Shown: positions 37,250-46,677, numbered from the stretch's first letter. The stretch is 64,000 bases of DNA from Fuerstiella sp. (GCA_022447185.1 JAKVAY010000048.1:25037-89036), one strand, 5' to 3'. Program-made: numbers and translations. The notes: generated from the sequence alone by a model not told the origin.

Positions 37250-40200
37250 CGATTCCAAACTTCTTGAGTCTGCTGTAAAACGTACTTCGTGGCATTTTCA
37301 GCCGCCGCGCTGCCAGCGCCTTGTTGCCATCAGCTGCGGCCAGCGCGTCCACCAGCTTTGAGTATTCCTGAGTTGAATTGAGGGATGTCTCGAGACTTGT
37401 CTGCACCACTGGAGCCGAAGAAATCGAATCCTCCATCCAGACAGACGGCTGATTCCCGGCAGTTGTCACACTGTCGATCACGATCTCTGTGCTGCGAACA
37501 ATGTCGTCCGGCAGATCAGCCAGTTGAAGTGTATCACCGTCAGCAAGTACGACAGCGCGTTCAATCGCATTTTCAAGTTCACGAATGTTGCCTGGCCACG
37601 AATATGCCTCCAGTGCCGCCAGCGCATTGGGATCAATCTGGCGAATGTGTTTTCCGGTCTTTGTCACCGCGTTTTTCAAAAAGCAGAACACCAGTTCAAT
37701 GAGGTCTTCTCGCCGATCTCGAAGCGGCGGCAGAGTGATACTCACAACATTAAGTCGATAATAAAGATCTTCGCGAAATGTACCCCCACGAATCATTTCT
37801 TCGAGATTACGGTGCGTCGCTGCAATCACCCTCACATCAATCGAAATCGACTTATCACTGCCTACCGGTTCAAAGCTGCGTTCCTGAAGAACCCGCAGCA
37901 ACCTGACCTGCGTTTCGAGTGAAATGTCGCCAATCTCGTCTAAAAACAGAGTACCGCCGTCAGCTGCCTGGAAACGACCCGGCTTACTGGACTCTGCTCC
38001 GGTAAAAGCACCACGAACATGACCAAATAATTCACTCTCGAGGAGTGATGGTGCCAGCGCTGCACAGTTAACACTAACGAATGGTTCAGAACTTCGTCGG
38101 CTGTTCCGTTGAATGACTCGGGCCAGTAATTCCTTCCCCGTCCCGCTTTCCCCCCGAATCAGCACAGTTGACGTGCTCAGGGCTGCCTTACGAGTCGTTT
38201 CAAGAATCTGAGCAATGGCGCTGCTGGTGCCACGCAGTTGCGATCTGTCAAAATCATGATCGATTGCAACCTCTCCGGTTGCGAGGGAAGGCTGATCAAT
38301 GGACATCAGCTCAGCCCGAAGCATTGACAACTGACGCTGCTGCTCGGAGATGTGGTCCACTTTTACCTGCAGTTCTGAGGTCAGTCGTGCCAGATTCTGG
38401 TTCGCACGCGAGCTGTGAAGTGCCAGCACCGTCATCTGACCGATTGCCCTCAGGAATGCAATGTCTTCGGCCGAGTAGGCAGTGTTAGATGCTCGTCGCC
38501 CCAGATAAATTGCACCGGCAAGTCCCTGATCATCTCTCAAAGTAAAGATCAGCTCGGAACCCATTTCGTCAAGCTGCTGCTGCACACCAGTCAATGTTTC
38601 TCTGCTGAACGCGGGCACGCGCAATACGACAGGCTCCGAAGATTCCAGCAGTGCGATCTGATCCGGTCGAATTGACGATGGTGCTTCCGGTGCGTCGTAC
38701 GCACCGACGAGACGAAACGCTCCCGTCCCTTCACGCACAAACATCATGGCAGACGATGCATCCACCACTTCACGGCACGTGCGCAGAGTCATATTAGCCA
38801 TGGCTGTTGGGTCGGTGAGGTGCCCGGCTGCCTGGTTCAGTTGGTTCAATGCCCGGTCGAGCTGATATTTTTCACTGAAAAACCGCAGGTCGATCGCTGC
38901 CTGGAGTCGGTCTCGCATCCACAACGCGAAGCTGACCGCCACCACCAGAATCAAATACAGGGACAACCGCAGAGCAAGCGACGAATTCCCTGGAATCGAG
39001 TATTGACTCGCAGACACGATGCCTGCTGCGAGCAATCCTGCGAATGCCGCCGTAACGACAACCGTAATAATCCGATAGGAACGTCCTCGATGCAGCTTTT
39101 CATCCGCCAGAATTAAACGGTGCTTCAGCATCCCGTGAGCAAATGCTGCCATAAATGAACCGCTCGCCACGAACATCGGAAACTGTGAACCTCCAAGCAC
39201 GAACACGTCTTTGCTGTAAAACGCGAGGTAGATCGTCCAGATAACAAACGGCGTGGAAAAAATTGTCGCCTTGAAAATTGTGGACGCCTGACGATGTTCG
39301 ATCACTGTTTGAGTTCTGAGACGACCGAAGACAATCGAAACGACAGTTGCCCCAAAGTACAGCCCGGCAATCACGATGCTGCAGTAAATAATTTGACGCA
39401 ACCGAAAGAGTAACTGCCAGGAAACCGCCGTCGAGGGCAGGGATGCATCACCGCCGTTCACCAGACATCGCGCCACACCCGCCAGTTGCTGAATGGGACT
39501 CAAACCACTCGCCCCGGAGTTACCATTCAGACAAAATGCCGACCAGTAAATGAACGTAATCAGCAGACCCACAAGTCCCATCGGAGCATAGATTCCGGCC
39601 AGCGTTCGGCGACGGTGATCGGTCAGCCACCTGACCTCCCGCGGAAATTTCAGAAAAAAATGAAGCGTGCAGGCAGGAACGCCCGCTGTGCAGATGATGA
39701 ATGGAATATTCAGCAAAGGATCGCCGGCAATAATCCACCAGTGAAACCCGCCTACGAAAGCAACCATCGTGAAACTGGACATGATGCAGAATGTCTGGGC
39801 CACAGAATCTGACGGACGTTGCCAGAAACCGGTGAGAGCGACCAGTAATATGGCGGACTGACAAAGGAACCAGAACACCGTTAGCAAAACGTCACTCGTA
39901 TTGGGCGGTTTGACTGCTACGTAAGTAATCAACGGAGCTTGAGGTGATCCTGCATCGCGACGCTGAAATTCCACTCTCACATAGCGGACGGCAGCCCCGT
40001 TGGTTTCCGGGTGCAGAATTTCGACCAGTGGTCGCTGCTCTGTGGCTTCCGTGGGATCCGAACCCGGAGGCAGAGTAGCCCCCGACAGCAGTTTCGCCGA
40101 TCTCAGATTTCCTGTTGTCGAAAGAAAATCGAGGAACGTCCGAACCGGTCGATCATTGATCGAGACAAGTTCATCACCACGTCCCAGAACATAACCAATG

Positions 40201-40406
40201 CTCTCCCCACTAAACTTCACTAAAGTGACGGTTGACTTCTCTGATTTTGAACCCAATGTCTTTGGAAACAGGCAACGCATACCCAACTCAGGAAACGTCG
40301 CGACATACCACAGTACGATCAGCGCGTAGATCACTGAAAACGCGACGAGCAACGGCACTGAGAAACGGATAAAGCGAGAATTTTCAGATGTCGAAAGCGA
40401 TGACAT
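37233..40406 (-). CDS. Membrane-bound sigma-54-dependent transcription activator with PDZ-like, GAF, AAA+ and Fis-type HTH domains
   Basis: A protein of about 1057 residues (ATG 40406; an in-frame TTG at 40439 is possible). One helix (about 13-35) is followed by an extracytoplasmic PDZ-like segment ([20 protein letters not shown]). About nine more membrane helices run to about 515, then a GAF domain (about 540-680) and a short coiled coil. The AAA+ core has Walker A GESGTGKE (752-759), the sigma-54 contact loop GAFTGA (about 799-804), Walker [12 protein letters not shown] and [15 protein letters not shown]. The Fis HTH ends the protein ([20 protein letters not shown]). It would sense a membrane or periplasmic cue and open sigma-54 promoters; a sigma-54-like motif lies just upstream on the opposite strand. 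Confidence 0.92.
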   Translation of the reverse strand: MSSLSTSENSRFIRFSVPLLVAFSVIYALIVLWYVATFPELGMRCLFPKTLGSKSEKSTVTLVKFSGESIGYVLGRGDELVSINDRPVRTFLDFLSTTGNLRSAKLLSGATLPPGSDPTEATEQRPLVEILHPETNGAAVRYVRVEFQRRDAGSPQAPLITYVAVKPPNTSDVLLTVFWFLCQSAILLVALTGFWQRPSDSVAQTFCIMSSFTMVAFVGGFHWWIIAGDPLLNIPFIICTAGVPACTLHFFLKFPREVRWLTDHRRRTLAGIYAPMGLVGLLITFIYWSAFCLNGNSGASGLSPIQQLAGVARCLVNGGDASLPSTAVSWQLLFRLRQIIYCSIVIAGLYFGATVVSIVFGRLRTQTVIEHRQASTIFKATIFSTPFVIWTIYLAFYSKDVFVLGGSQFPMFVASGSFMAAFAHGMLKHRLILADEKLHRGRSYRIITVVVTAAFAGLLAAGIVSASQYSIPGNSSLALRLSLYLILVVAVSFALWMRDRLQAAIDLRFFSEKYQLDRALNQLNQAAGHLTDPTAMANMTLRTCREVVDASSAMMFVREGTGAFRLVGAYDAPEAPSSIRPDQIALLESSEPVVLRVPAFSRETLTGVQQQLDEMGSELIFTLRDDQGLAGAIYLGRRASNTAYSAEDIAFLRAIGQMTVLALHSSRANQNLARLTSELQVKVDHISEQQRQLSMLRAELMSIDQPSLATGEVAIDHDFDRSQLRGTSSAIAQILETTRKAALSTSTVLIRGESGTGKELLARVIQRNSRRSSEPFVSVNCAALAPSLLESELFGHVRGAFTGAESSKPGRFQAADGGTLFLDEIGDISLETQVRLLRVLQERSFEPVGSDKSISIDVRVIAATHRNLEEMIRGGTFREDLYYRLNVVSITLPPLRDRREDLIELVFCFLKNAVTKTGKHIRQIDPNALAALEAYSWPGNIRELENAIERAVVLADGDTLQLADLPDDIVRSTEIVIDSVTTAGNQPSVWMEDSISSAPVVQTSLETSLNSTQEYSKLVDALAAADGNKALAARRLKMPRSTFYSRLKKFGIDGSEL

Positions 40407-40575
40407 GAAGCGGCGCCGAACAATTTTGATGTCCGACAATACCCTGTCGGCGCCGAACTTGCAATCATCGGCGCTTTACGGCGCGCCGGTTTGAGGACCG
40501 TTTTCTGGATTTCTGATAAGTGAAAACACAGACCAAGGGGTCGTATTCCCACTTCACCTTAAATATTTAGACTCA

Positions 40576-40592
40576 TTGGCATCAATACTGCT
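40576..40592 (+). promoter_or_regulatory. Sigma-54-like -24/-12 promoter motif
   Basis: TTGGCATCAATACTGCT keeps the invariant GG (40578-40579) and GC (40590-40591) at the correct 10-base spacing, with TTGGCA before and TGCT after, against the consensus YTGGCACG-N4-TTGCW. The motif lies inside an inverted repeat ACTCATT/AATGAGT (40571-40599). Transcription would begin near 40603, directly before the long hairpin. The neighbouring divergent gene encodes a sigma-54 activator, which strengthens the call. Confidence 0.5.
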
Positions 40593-40602
40593 AATGAGTC
40601 TG

Positions 40603-40728
40603 GTACCCAGCAAGCCCTTTGATGGTTGTAGCGTTTTAATCGAGAACAGAATCCAGGTAGTCACCCAGCTCCTGTATCCGACCCCAACTCGATTATTCCC
40701 CAGCGCAACAACCGCAAAGGGCTTTTTT
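40603..40728 (+). ncRNA. Candidate small RNA: long three-part hairpin ending in a T-tract
   Basis: From the predicted start near 40603, the sequence folds into one long arm. Helix 1 pairs AAGCCCTTTG (40612-40621) with CAAAGGGCTT (40715-40724). Helix 2 pairs GGTTGT-GCG with CGC-ACAACC around one A·A mismatch. Helix 3 pairs AATCGAG with CTCGATT (40688-40694). The apical part is about 43 bases. Six T residues (40723-40728) follow, as in an intrinsic terminator. No open frame fits it. It matches no RNA family I recognise. A mobile palindromic element is the main alternative. Confidence 0.45.
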
Positions 40729-41264
40729 AAAGCGCTGTATCCTGTGTTGATACTTACCTGTGTTGGCGCAACCAGTCTGGTGGCATCAGCAACCGGATGC
40801 ATGCCGGGACTTCAGCCTGCTCTGTCGTGACAAAACGTAACCGCCTGTTCCGAAACATGGTTCTGTTTGTTGCTCCAGGATTTGCGTCGCATCCAGACCC
40901 GATTACTTCCTTTGGAATACCGGATGGCATATCCCGGAAGTAAAAAGCCGACTCAGTCTGATGGACGGTTTCCACAATCCATTTTCGCCAGCAATATCAA
41001 GTTCGTTCGACAAAATTAAAGGAAAACATGAATCAAACAACTCGCCCAATTTCCGGACTCCTGTAGGGAATTGTCTATCCAGGTTGATGAATACCGACAC
41101 ATCGATTATGTCGGAATGGGTGATGCGGATGAGCCGTGATGGGGTTGCACCTGAATTGACAGACGCAACCCAGGGAATCACACGTCGACAAAACAGGTGT
41201 CGAAACAGCGTCATCAATCCGAGTTGGCCCACGTATTTGAGATACAGAAGTAAGGAACTTTGGA

Positions 41265-42647
41265 ATGATTCGCAAGCTGGTATTTATTGCGATGGGTACC
41301 GCGCTCTGGAGTGGATTCGGCGCATCGGGCATTGCCCAGGAATCACCTTCTGCACCACCTGATTCCGCTGCAGACGCGTTAGCGGTGTCTGCGCCCGAGG
41401 TGAATTCCGGCGACGTCTCGTGGATGCTCGTCTCCAGCGCACTGGTGTTGATGATGACGTGCCCTGGGCTGGCACTGTTTTATGGCGGACTGGTTCGTAA
41501 GAAGAACATCATCAGCGTGCTCATGCAGTGCTTTTTCCTGATGGGGCTGATGAGCGTCATTTGGGCGCTGTGGGGCTATAGTTTTGCGTTTGGGGGTGAA
41601 AGTGCTTTTTACGGCAGTTTCACTGAACACTTTGCACTCCGTGGTGTCATTCCGCATATCGCTGACGGTCAGATTGTGACTCCTCAGCAGGGAACCATAC
41701 CAACCGCACTGTTTATGATGTTCCAGGGAATGTTTTTTATCATTACGCCTGCACTCATTTGCGGAGCGTTTGCTGAACGAATGAAGTTCAGCACGATGTG
41801 TCTGTTCTCTGTACTTTGGGGAACCTTCGTTTATTGTCCAATTTGTCACTGGGTGTGGGCTGATACGGGTTGGTTACTGGAAAAGAAAATTATCGACTTT
41901 GCTGGTGGTACAGTGGTTCATATTAGTTCTGGTTTTTCAGCATTGGTGTGTGCCCTGGTAATGGGTAAACGTCGGGGATTCCCCACAGAGGCCATGCCGC
42001 CACACAACCTCAGCTATACGTGCATTGGTACAGGCCTGTTGTGGGTGGGCTGGTTCGGATTCAATGCTGGCAGTGCACTGGAAGCAAACGCTACGGCGGT
42101 AAACGCTTTCGTTGCCACACACCTGGCTGGTGCAGCAGGCGTTCTTGGCTGGGTGCTGGTGGAATGGATTCGTGACGGAAAACCCGGTGTTCTGGGAGCA
42201 TGCACCGGAGCGGTCGCGGGCCTGGGTTGTATTACGCCGGCTGCCGGCGCCGTAACACCACTGAGCGGTATCTGTATGGGGTTCGTTGCGGGTGCATGCT
42301 GTTACATGGCATGCACTAAGGTGAAAAACACGTTCGGTTATGATGATTCGCTGGACGTATTTGGTGTCCACGGCATTGCCGGGACATTGGGAGTATTCCT
42401 GGCCGGCGTGTTTGGAACTCGTGCTGTCACTGGTGGATCAGATTCCGTAGGCCTGCTGGAAGGTAATGCAGGACAAATGGTAACCCAAGGCATCAGTATC
42501 CTGGCAACCATTGCGATTTCAGTCGCAGTGACGTTTCTACTGCTTAAGATTCTCGATGCGACCATGACACTTCGCGTTTCAGAAGAGGACGAAATCCGTG
42601 GACTCGACGAAACAGAACACGGCGAAGAAGGCTATATCTTTTGGTAA
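41265..42647 (+). CDS. amtB: Ammonium transporter AmtB
   Basis: A 460-residue Amt-family channel with a signal-peptide-like first segment and then eleven membrane helices. Family motifs are clear: GLALFYGGLVRKKN, FAGGTVVHISSGFSALV and FGVHGIAGTLGVFLAGVFG. The pore twin histidines are H219 and H369. The tail GLDETEHGEEGY is standard and is the part that meets PII. It moves ammonium across the inner membrane. A Shine-Dalgarno AAGGA stands 8 bases before ATG 41265. glnK follows 91 bases on. Confidence 0.97.
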   Translation: MIRKLVFIAMGTALWSGFGASGIAQESPSAPPDSAADALAVSAPEVNSGDVSWMLVSSALVLMMTCPGLALFYGGLVRKKNIISVLMQCFFLMGLMSVIWALWGYSFAFGGESAFYGSFTEHFALRGVIPHIADGQIVTPQQGTIPTALFMMFQGMFFIITPALICGAFAERMKFSTMCLFSVLWGTFVYCPICHWVWADTGWLLEKKIIDFAGGTVVHISSGFSALVCALVMGKRRGFPTEAMPPHNLSYTCIGTGLLWVGWFGFNAGSALEANATAVNAFVATHLAGAAGVLGWVLVEWIRDGKPGVLGACTGAVAGLGCITPAAGAVTPLSGICMGFVAGACCYMACTKVKNTFGYDDSLDVFGVHGIAGTLGVFLAGVFGTRAVTGGSDSVGLLEGNAGQMVTQGISILATIAISVAVTFLLLKILDATMTLRVSEEDEIRGLDETEHGEEGYIFW

Positions 42648-42685
42648 CATTGCGACAGCGTTGGTCCATTCTGAGCCGTTACCAA
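42641..42685 (+). repeat. Inverted repeat spanning the amtB stop
   Basis: TTGGTAAC (42641-42648, containing the amtB stop) pairs perfectly with GTTACCAA (42678-42685); the loop holds further GTTGGT pairing options. There is no T-tract. It may adjust relative amtB and glnK expression, as PII is usually needed in excess (inference). Confidence 0.4.
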
Positions 42686-42717
42686 CGGTCCGGATTCAAT
42701 CGGTATCAGAACACTAA

Positions 42718-43077
<360 letters not shown>

Positions 43078-43171
43078 CCTCTGAACCCACTTTAATCAAC
43101 GCACAAGTGAATTCGTCATGACAGACGAACGAAGCCTCTGAACGTCAAAGCCGAGGAGGAACTGACACGAG

Positions 43172-44449
43172 ATGCGGCACACAATCGGTATTATTCTTGG
43201 GGGTGGCAAGGGAACTCGCCTGTTGCCGCTGACGGAGAAACGGTCGAAACCAGCCGTTCCGATTGGGGGCAAGTATCGGTTGATTGACGTGCCCATTTCC
43301 AACTGCCTGCACAGTCAGCTCAACCGAATCTACGTGCTGACTCAATTCAATTCGGTGAGTCTGCACAGACACATTCGACAGACCTACAGTTTTGATGTGT
43401 TCTCCGACGGTTTTGTCGAAGTCCTTCCCGCCCAGCAGACTTTGGATCTGGAAAGTTGGTATCAGGGGACCGCTGATGCGGTTCGCAAACAGTTGCGATT
43501 CCTCAAGGAACCAGGGATTCGCTATGTTCTGATTCTCTCCGGCGATCAGCTGTATCGCATGGACTACAATCAGATGCTGAATTCGCATCTGAAAGCTGGT
43601 GCGGCCGTGACGATCTCGACGGTCCCTGTCGACAGGGATGCAGCACAAGGATTTGGCATCATGCAGCTCAACGATGCCGGACGTGTGACCGGGTTCGTTG
43701 AAAAGCCACAATCTCAAGTTGCGCTGTCAGCCGTGCGAACGCCGGCTGAATGGATTGACGGTCAGGGAATAGAGTCTCGTGAACGCGAATACCTGGCCAG
43801 TATGGGGATCTACCTGTTTGACCGGGATGTGCTTGTCGACCTGCTGGAAACAACCAGCCACGATGATTTCGGCAGGGACATCTTTCCCCTGGCAATCCGG
43901 AATCATCATGTCCAAACTCATTTGTTCGATGATTTCTGGGCCGACATCGGGACAATTAAATCATTCTATGAAGCTAATCTGATGCTGGCTCAGCCGCATC
44001 CTCCATTCACACTTGCCCACCGTCGCTGGCCGATTTTCACACACCCCCGTTTTCTCCCGTCATCAAGATTCGATGGCTGTCACATCAGCAGCAGTCTTGT
44101 CTCAGATGGCTGTTTCATCGGTCCCGATGCAAGAATTCTGAATAGCGTTGTTGGACTACGCTGTCAGGTGGCCGAACGCGTCAAAATGCGTGACACAGTA
44201 ATTATGGGAGCTGACTATTATGAACCCGGACCCGATTCGGAAGCACCCAGTCCCGGTATCGGTGCAGGGGCCGAAATCGAAGGAGCTCTGATCGACAAAA
44301 ACGTGGTCGTCGGCACAGAGGCAAGGATAGTGGCCAGCGAGGCTCCGTCCGCCAATGGTGACTACGGTGATGTGTTCATGCGCGATGGTATTGCCGTCAT
44401 TCGTCGCGGTGCAGTGATCCCTCCCCGATGGAGTTTCGCACTGACCTGA
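43172..44449 (+). CDS. glgC: Glucose-1-phosphate adenylyltransferase
   Basis: A 425-residue ADP-glucose pyrophosphorylase, the committed enzyme of glycogen synthesis. It contains the nucleotidyltransferase motif ILGGGKGTRLLPLT, the RSKPAVPIGGKYRLIDVPIS segment, WYQGTADAVRKQL, LSGDQLYRMDY, GFVEKPQ and FWADIGTIKSFYEANL, then a left-handed beta-helix with ISSSLVSDGCFIGP. The cytoplasmic enzyme uses glucose-1-phosphate and ATP. It lies 94 bases after glnK; a small hairpin (TTCGTC/GACGAA, 43112-43129) is in that gap. Its place after amtB-glnK suggests that glycogen storage and nitrogen supply are linked (inference). Confidence 0.96.
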   Translation: MRHTIGIILGGGKGTRLLPLTEKRSKPAVPIGGKYRLIDVPISNCLHSQLNRIYVLTQFNSVSLHRHIRQTYSFDVFSDGFVEVLPAQQTLDLESWYQGTADAVRKQLRFLKEPGIRYVLILSGDQLYRMDYNQMLNSHLKAGAAVTISTVPVDRDAAQGFGIMQLNDAGRVTGFVEKPQSQVALSAVRTPAEWIDGQGIESREREYLASMGIYLFDRDVLVDLLETTSHDDFGRDIFPLAIRNHHVQTHLFDDFWADIGTIKSFYEANLMLAQPHPPFTLAHRRWPIFTHPRFLPSSRFDGCHISSSLVSDGCFIGPDARILNSVVGLRCQVAERVKMRDTVIMGADYYEPGPDSEAPSPGIGAGAEIEGALIDKNVVVGTEARIVASEAPSANGDYGDVFMRDGIAVIRRGAVIPPRWSFALT

Positions 44450-44960
44450 TGCATTCACTGGACAGCGCCTCCCTGACTCAAATCTGCAGATCAACCGGGG
44501 CAACGGACCGGATGCCGTCATATTGACAACGACTGTTGTGCGACTGACGACGCTTGATCACCGTCAAAAACTGGCTTGACCAATCAATATTGTATTGCAA
44601 GTCATTTCAGCAAAAAGCCTTAGGGCGAGTGGTGGAGTCGCCACCTGCTTCGGTACCGGGTTTGCCCTGTCGATGACAATGCCCAGCTCGGACGGATCTG
44701 AGATTTGCATAGGCACGTTTGTGTCCTACCGATCAACAGGTTGCAGCATCGAACTGTTCGAATCCACAAAACCTTTGAGTTGATGACAGCACTCGGTAGT
44801 TGCTGCTCCTGTTGGATCATCCTAAGCGATTGAATTTTCAGTCACTTACATCGAATCGCGAGGAAACCACTGACCATTCACTGGTCAGTGATAAACGGGG
44901 CCATCCTCGCAATTTTTTCAACTCATTCTGACTCATTGCATTCCTGATGGAGAAGAACAC
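44450..44960. other. Gap after glgC with a terminator-like structure
   Basis: 511 bases without a supported protein gene. It holds a double hairpin with T-tract at its right end (separate entry) and a smaller GC hairpin (GGTGG/CCACC, about 44631-44645). The right-hand part could be the leader of the small secreted protein gene, or a short noncoding transcript may end here. Confidence 0.45.
44858..44918 (+). terminator. Nested double hairpin with T-tract, 42 bases before a small secreted protein gene
   Basis: Inner hairpin: CACTGACCA-TTCAC-TGGTCAGTG (44868-44890), nine perfect pairs. Outer stem: GCGAGGA (44858-44864) pairs with TCCTCGC (44904-44910), followed by AATTTTTT. This is a good intrinsic terminator shape. 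It lies 400 bases beyond glgC, so it either ends a long glgC 3' region, ends an unseen short RNA, or acts as an attenuator for the gene at 44961. Confidence 0.6.
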
Positions 44961-45242
44961 ATGAAGAAATTTATGTTCCTGTTACTGGTGGCCGGTGGAA
45001 TGATGTTTGCTACCGCAACAGAAGCCAGCGCCGGGCGATATCATAGAGGCTTCAGACGAGGCCTTCACTACGGGCCTGGTTACGGTTACAGAAGTCGAGG
45101 CAGAGGATTCTCGATTAACTTCGGTCGGGACTACGGTTATGGATACGGTCGGATTCCGTACCGTCGCAGTTTTGGCATCAGTTACGGTTACGGACCTCGG
45201 TATTACGGACCTCGGTATTACGGTGGTGGCTGTCGGTACTGA
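44961..45242 (+). CDS. Small secreted Gly/Tyr/Arg-rich protein
   Basis: A 93-residue protein with a clear signal peptide (MKKFMFLLLVAGGMMF..., cut near ASA/GRYHRG). The mature part is almost only Gly, Tyr, Arg, Ser, Phe and Pro, with repeats of YGYG and GPRYYGPRYYGG. Such Gly/Tyr-rich basic chains are found in surface or matrix proteins and in proteins that self-associate; no enzyme function is expected. A good GGAG site lies 9 bases before the ATG. An exact 15-base tandem repeat (45191-45205, 45206-45220) encodes the doubled GPRYY. It is preceded by a terminator-like element and followed by a strong hairpin, so it is a separate transcription unit. Confidence 0.8.
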   Translation: MKKFMFLLLVAGGMMFATATEASAGRYHRGFRRGLHYGPGYGYRSRGRGFSINFGRDYGYGYGRIPYRRSFGISYGYGPRYYGPRYYGGGCRY

Positions 45243-45282
45243 TGATGCGTGTCGATTGTGACCTGTGAGGAATGACCGTCAT

Positions 45283-45316
45283 ATAATGCCGCAGAAGCCA
45301 GTTTCTGCGGCATTAT
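45283..45316. terminator. 14-base-pair perfect hairpin between the small secreted protein and the ExbD pair
   Basis: ATAATGCCGCAGAA (45283-45296) and TTCTGCGGCATTAT (45303-45316) with a 6-base loop. The stem is strong but no T-tract follows on either strand, so termination or mRNA end protection is inferred from position, 40 bases after the stop codon. Confidence 0.6.
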
Positions 45317-45373
45317 CTTCTCACTGTGTTCCGGTCAGGATAAACAGGATACAATTCAGACAGGAGGTCATGG

Positions 45374-45805
45374 ATGCGATTACCATCTCAGTTTTCCCGT
45401 CGCGGAGCACTGCGATTCAATGTCACACCGCTCATCGACGTCGTGTTTCTGCTGATCATTTTTTTTCTCGTCGCCAGCCATTTCGTCCGGAGCGACAATT
45501 CAGAAATTGTCGACCTGCCGCGTGTTTCCACGGCCAGCACAGACGAGAGTCCCGCGCACCGAATCACAATCACAATTCTGGCCGACGGGAGTTACTCCAT
45601 GGGTGGCATACGCACGCCACAGGACAACGTTCTGCAAAGAATCGCGGAACTTGTGGTAACCGCCGACTCCGACAAGAGTCCGCCCGAAGTACGAATTCGC
45701 GCCGATCGTAACGGCCAGTTCGGCATGATCCGTCCGCTCATTCAACAATGCGCTCGCCACAACATTCGTGCAATTCAGTTCGCCGTATCAACGGACGCGA
45801 TATGA
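45374..45805 (+). CDS. ExbD/TolR-family protein (first of a pair)
   Basis: A 143-residue ExbD/TolR protein. A short basic cytoplasmic end is followed by the diagnostic NVTPLIDVVFLLIIFFLVAS helix, whose Asp is the proton-carrying residue, and then a periplasmic domain. ExbD works with an ExbB/TolQ/MotA-type channel to convert proton flow into force on an outer-membrane system. No ExbB partner is encoded nearby. A strong AGGAGG lies 7 bases before the ATG. Its end overlaps the second exbD-like gene (ATGA). Confidence 0.93.
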   Translation: MRLPSQFSRRGALRFNVTPLIDVVFLLIIFFLVASHFVRSDNSEIVDLPRVSTASTDESPAHRITITILADGSYSMGGIRTPQDNVLQRIAELVVTADSDKSPPEVRIRADRNGQFGMIRPLIQQCARHNIRAIQFAVSTDAI

Positions 45806-46272
45806 GAATTCCGGGACAGCACAATCGTCAGCCCGCGCTGCAGGGAGAAGCCATGACACCGATGATCGATGTCGTTTTTCTGCTGCTTGTATTCTTCGTT
45901 TGCGCTTCGGTCGGGCAGTTGCCCGATTCGTTACTGCCTGCGGAACTTGGACCAGGCACCACGACATCTGATGTCGTTCTACCACCACCGAATTCTGATC
46001 GGTCCGAGCAGCAAATTGTTCGAATCGCACTTCGCCCCGGAAAGACACCCGGAAATATCACGATGCAGCTCAATTCTCAGTTCATTCAGGCAGACGATCT
46101 CGGTCAGCGGCTGATTCAGCTTTCCAAAATCGATCCGACCACGCGGATCATTCTGGACATCGATGACGGGGTACCGAATCAGCCGTGGTTTACATTGTAC
46201 AAAGCCTGTCAGACACTCCACTTTCAGTCGATTTCATTCGGAGTTCGTAACGGAAGTGATTCACAGTCGTAA
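45802..46272 (+). CDS. ExbD/TolR-family protein (second of a pair)
   Basis: A 156-residue ExbD/TolR protein that starts at the ATGA overlap with its neighbour. The membrane helix AMTPMIDVVFLLLVFFVCAS keeps the proton-carrying Asp. The periplasmic part has a Pro/Asp-rich linker and a C-terminal alpha/beta domain (TRIILDIDDGVPNQPW). Two different ExbD proteins often form a heteromer with one ExbB, but the ExbB gene must lie elsewhere. It is convergent with the pseudo-receiver gene. Confidence 0.92.
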   Translation: MRIPGQHNRQPALQGEAMTPMIDVVFLLLVFFVCASVGQLPDSLLPAELGPGTTTSDVVLPPPNSDRSEQQIVRIALRPGKTPGNITMQLNSQFIQADDLGQRLIQLSKIDPTTRIILDIDDGVPNQPWFTLYKACQTLHFQSISFGVRNGSDSQS

Positions 46273-46317
46273 CCGGCCTGACGGAACGTGCAACACAAAC
46301 GACATTGCCGGAGCGCC

Positions 46318-46674
46318 TCATTTGGCAGCAAAGTCATTGATGATCTGACTCACCTCCATGTTGAATCGTCCTCTTGCCATCAGTCTCTCGAATCCTGCTT
46401 CGCGAGCCTCCTCGAACCGATCGTGATGTACATGCGGACCATACACAATGGCCGATCGTCTCAAGTGGTCATTCAGCACAGTGGCAGCCTGTTGTATGTT
46501 CAGTCCCGGTGACGCAAGGTCGATGATGATGAGATCGTTGTCTGTGCAGTCGTTAAGCTGCATCGGAGCCGCCACATTCCGAAACTTCAGTCCGTTCCTC
46601 GCTGCGTCATTACTGACAGCGCTGGTCATCATCAGATCGGCACACAATAAAACAACACAGGGTGACTCTGACAT
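46318..46674 (-). CDS. Degenerate response-regulator receiver (pseudo-receiver)
   Basis: A 118-residue protein that fits a receiver fold by its strand/helix pattern: VVLLCADLMM, LIIIDLASPG (Asp 52 at the phospho-site position), SAIVYGPHVHHD and the closing helices. The acidic pair in strand 1 is only partly kept (Ala-Asp), the Thr/Ser after strand 4 is replaced, and the conserved Lys after strand 5 is not obvious (ARGRF). It is therefore probably a non-canonical or phosphorylation-independent receiver (inference). It starts 3 bases after the stop of the large exported protein gene, so the two are in one operon with rpsT further upstream. Confidence 0.6.
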   Translation of the reverse strand: MSESPCVVLLCADLMMTSAVSNDAARNGLKFRNVAAPMQLNDCTDNDLIIIDLASPGLNIQQAATVLNDHLRRSAIVYGPHVHHDRFEEAREAGFERLMARGRFNMEVSQIINDFAAK

Positions 46675-46677
46675 CGA

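Larger units (their letters stand above)
40407..41264. other. Divergent regulatory gap between the sigma-54 activator and amtB
   Basis: 858 bases without a supported protein gene. It holds a sigma-54-like promoter motif and a long hairpin with T-tract, listed separately. Further small inverted repeats include GTTG-GCG-CAAC near 40762-40772. Open frames at 40576-40830 and 40961-41362 lack ribosome binding sites and recognisable content. The amtB start has AAGGA 8 bases upstream. Confidence 0.6.

Noticed and set aside
40576..40830. Open frame of 84 codons in the sigma-54 gap
   Set aside because: It lies within the palindromic hairpin region and has no ribosome binding site; the open frame is probably due to chance.
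41224..41243. Possible sigma-54 site (TTGGCCCACGTATTTGA) right before amtB
   Set aside because: The GC of the -12 box is missing, the spacing is one base off, and it would leave almost no leader before the start codon.
40961..41362. Open frame of 133 codons overlapping the amtB start
   Set aside because: Overlaps the well-supported amtB in another frame and has no recognisable content.
44576..44604. TTGACC with possible -10 box after glgC
   Set aside because: No TATAAT-like hexamer at 16-18 bases; only TATTGC at too short a distance.
44752..44765. GTTCGAATCC, resembling a tRNA T-loop
   Set aside because: The flanking bases do not pair as a T stem and no acceptor or anticodon arm can be drawn.
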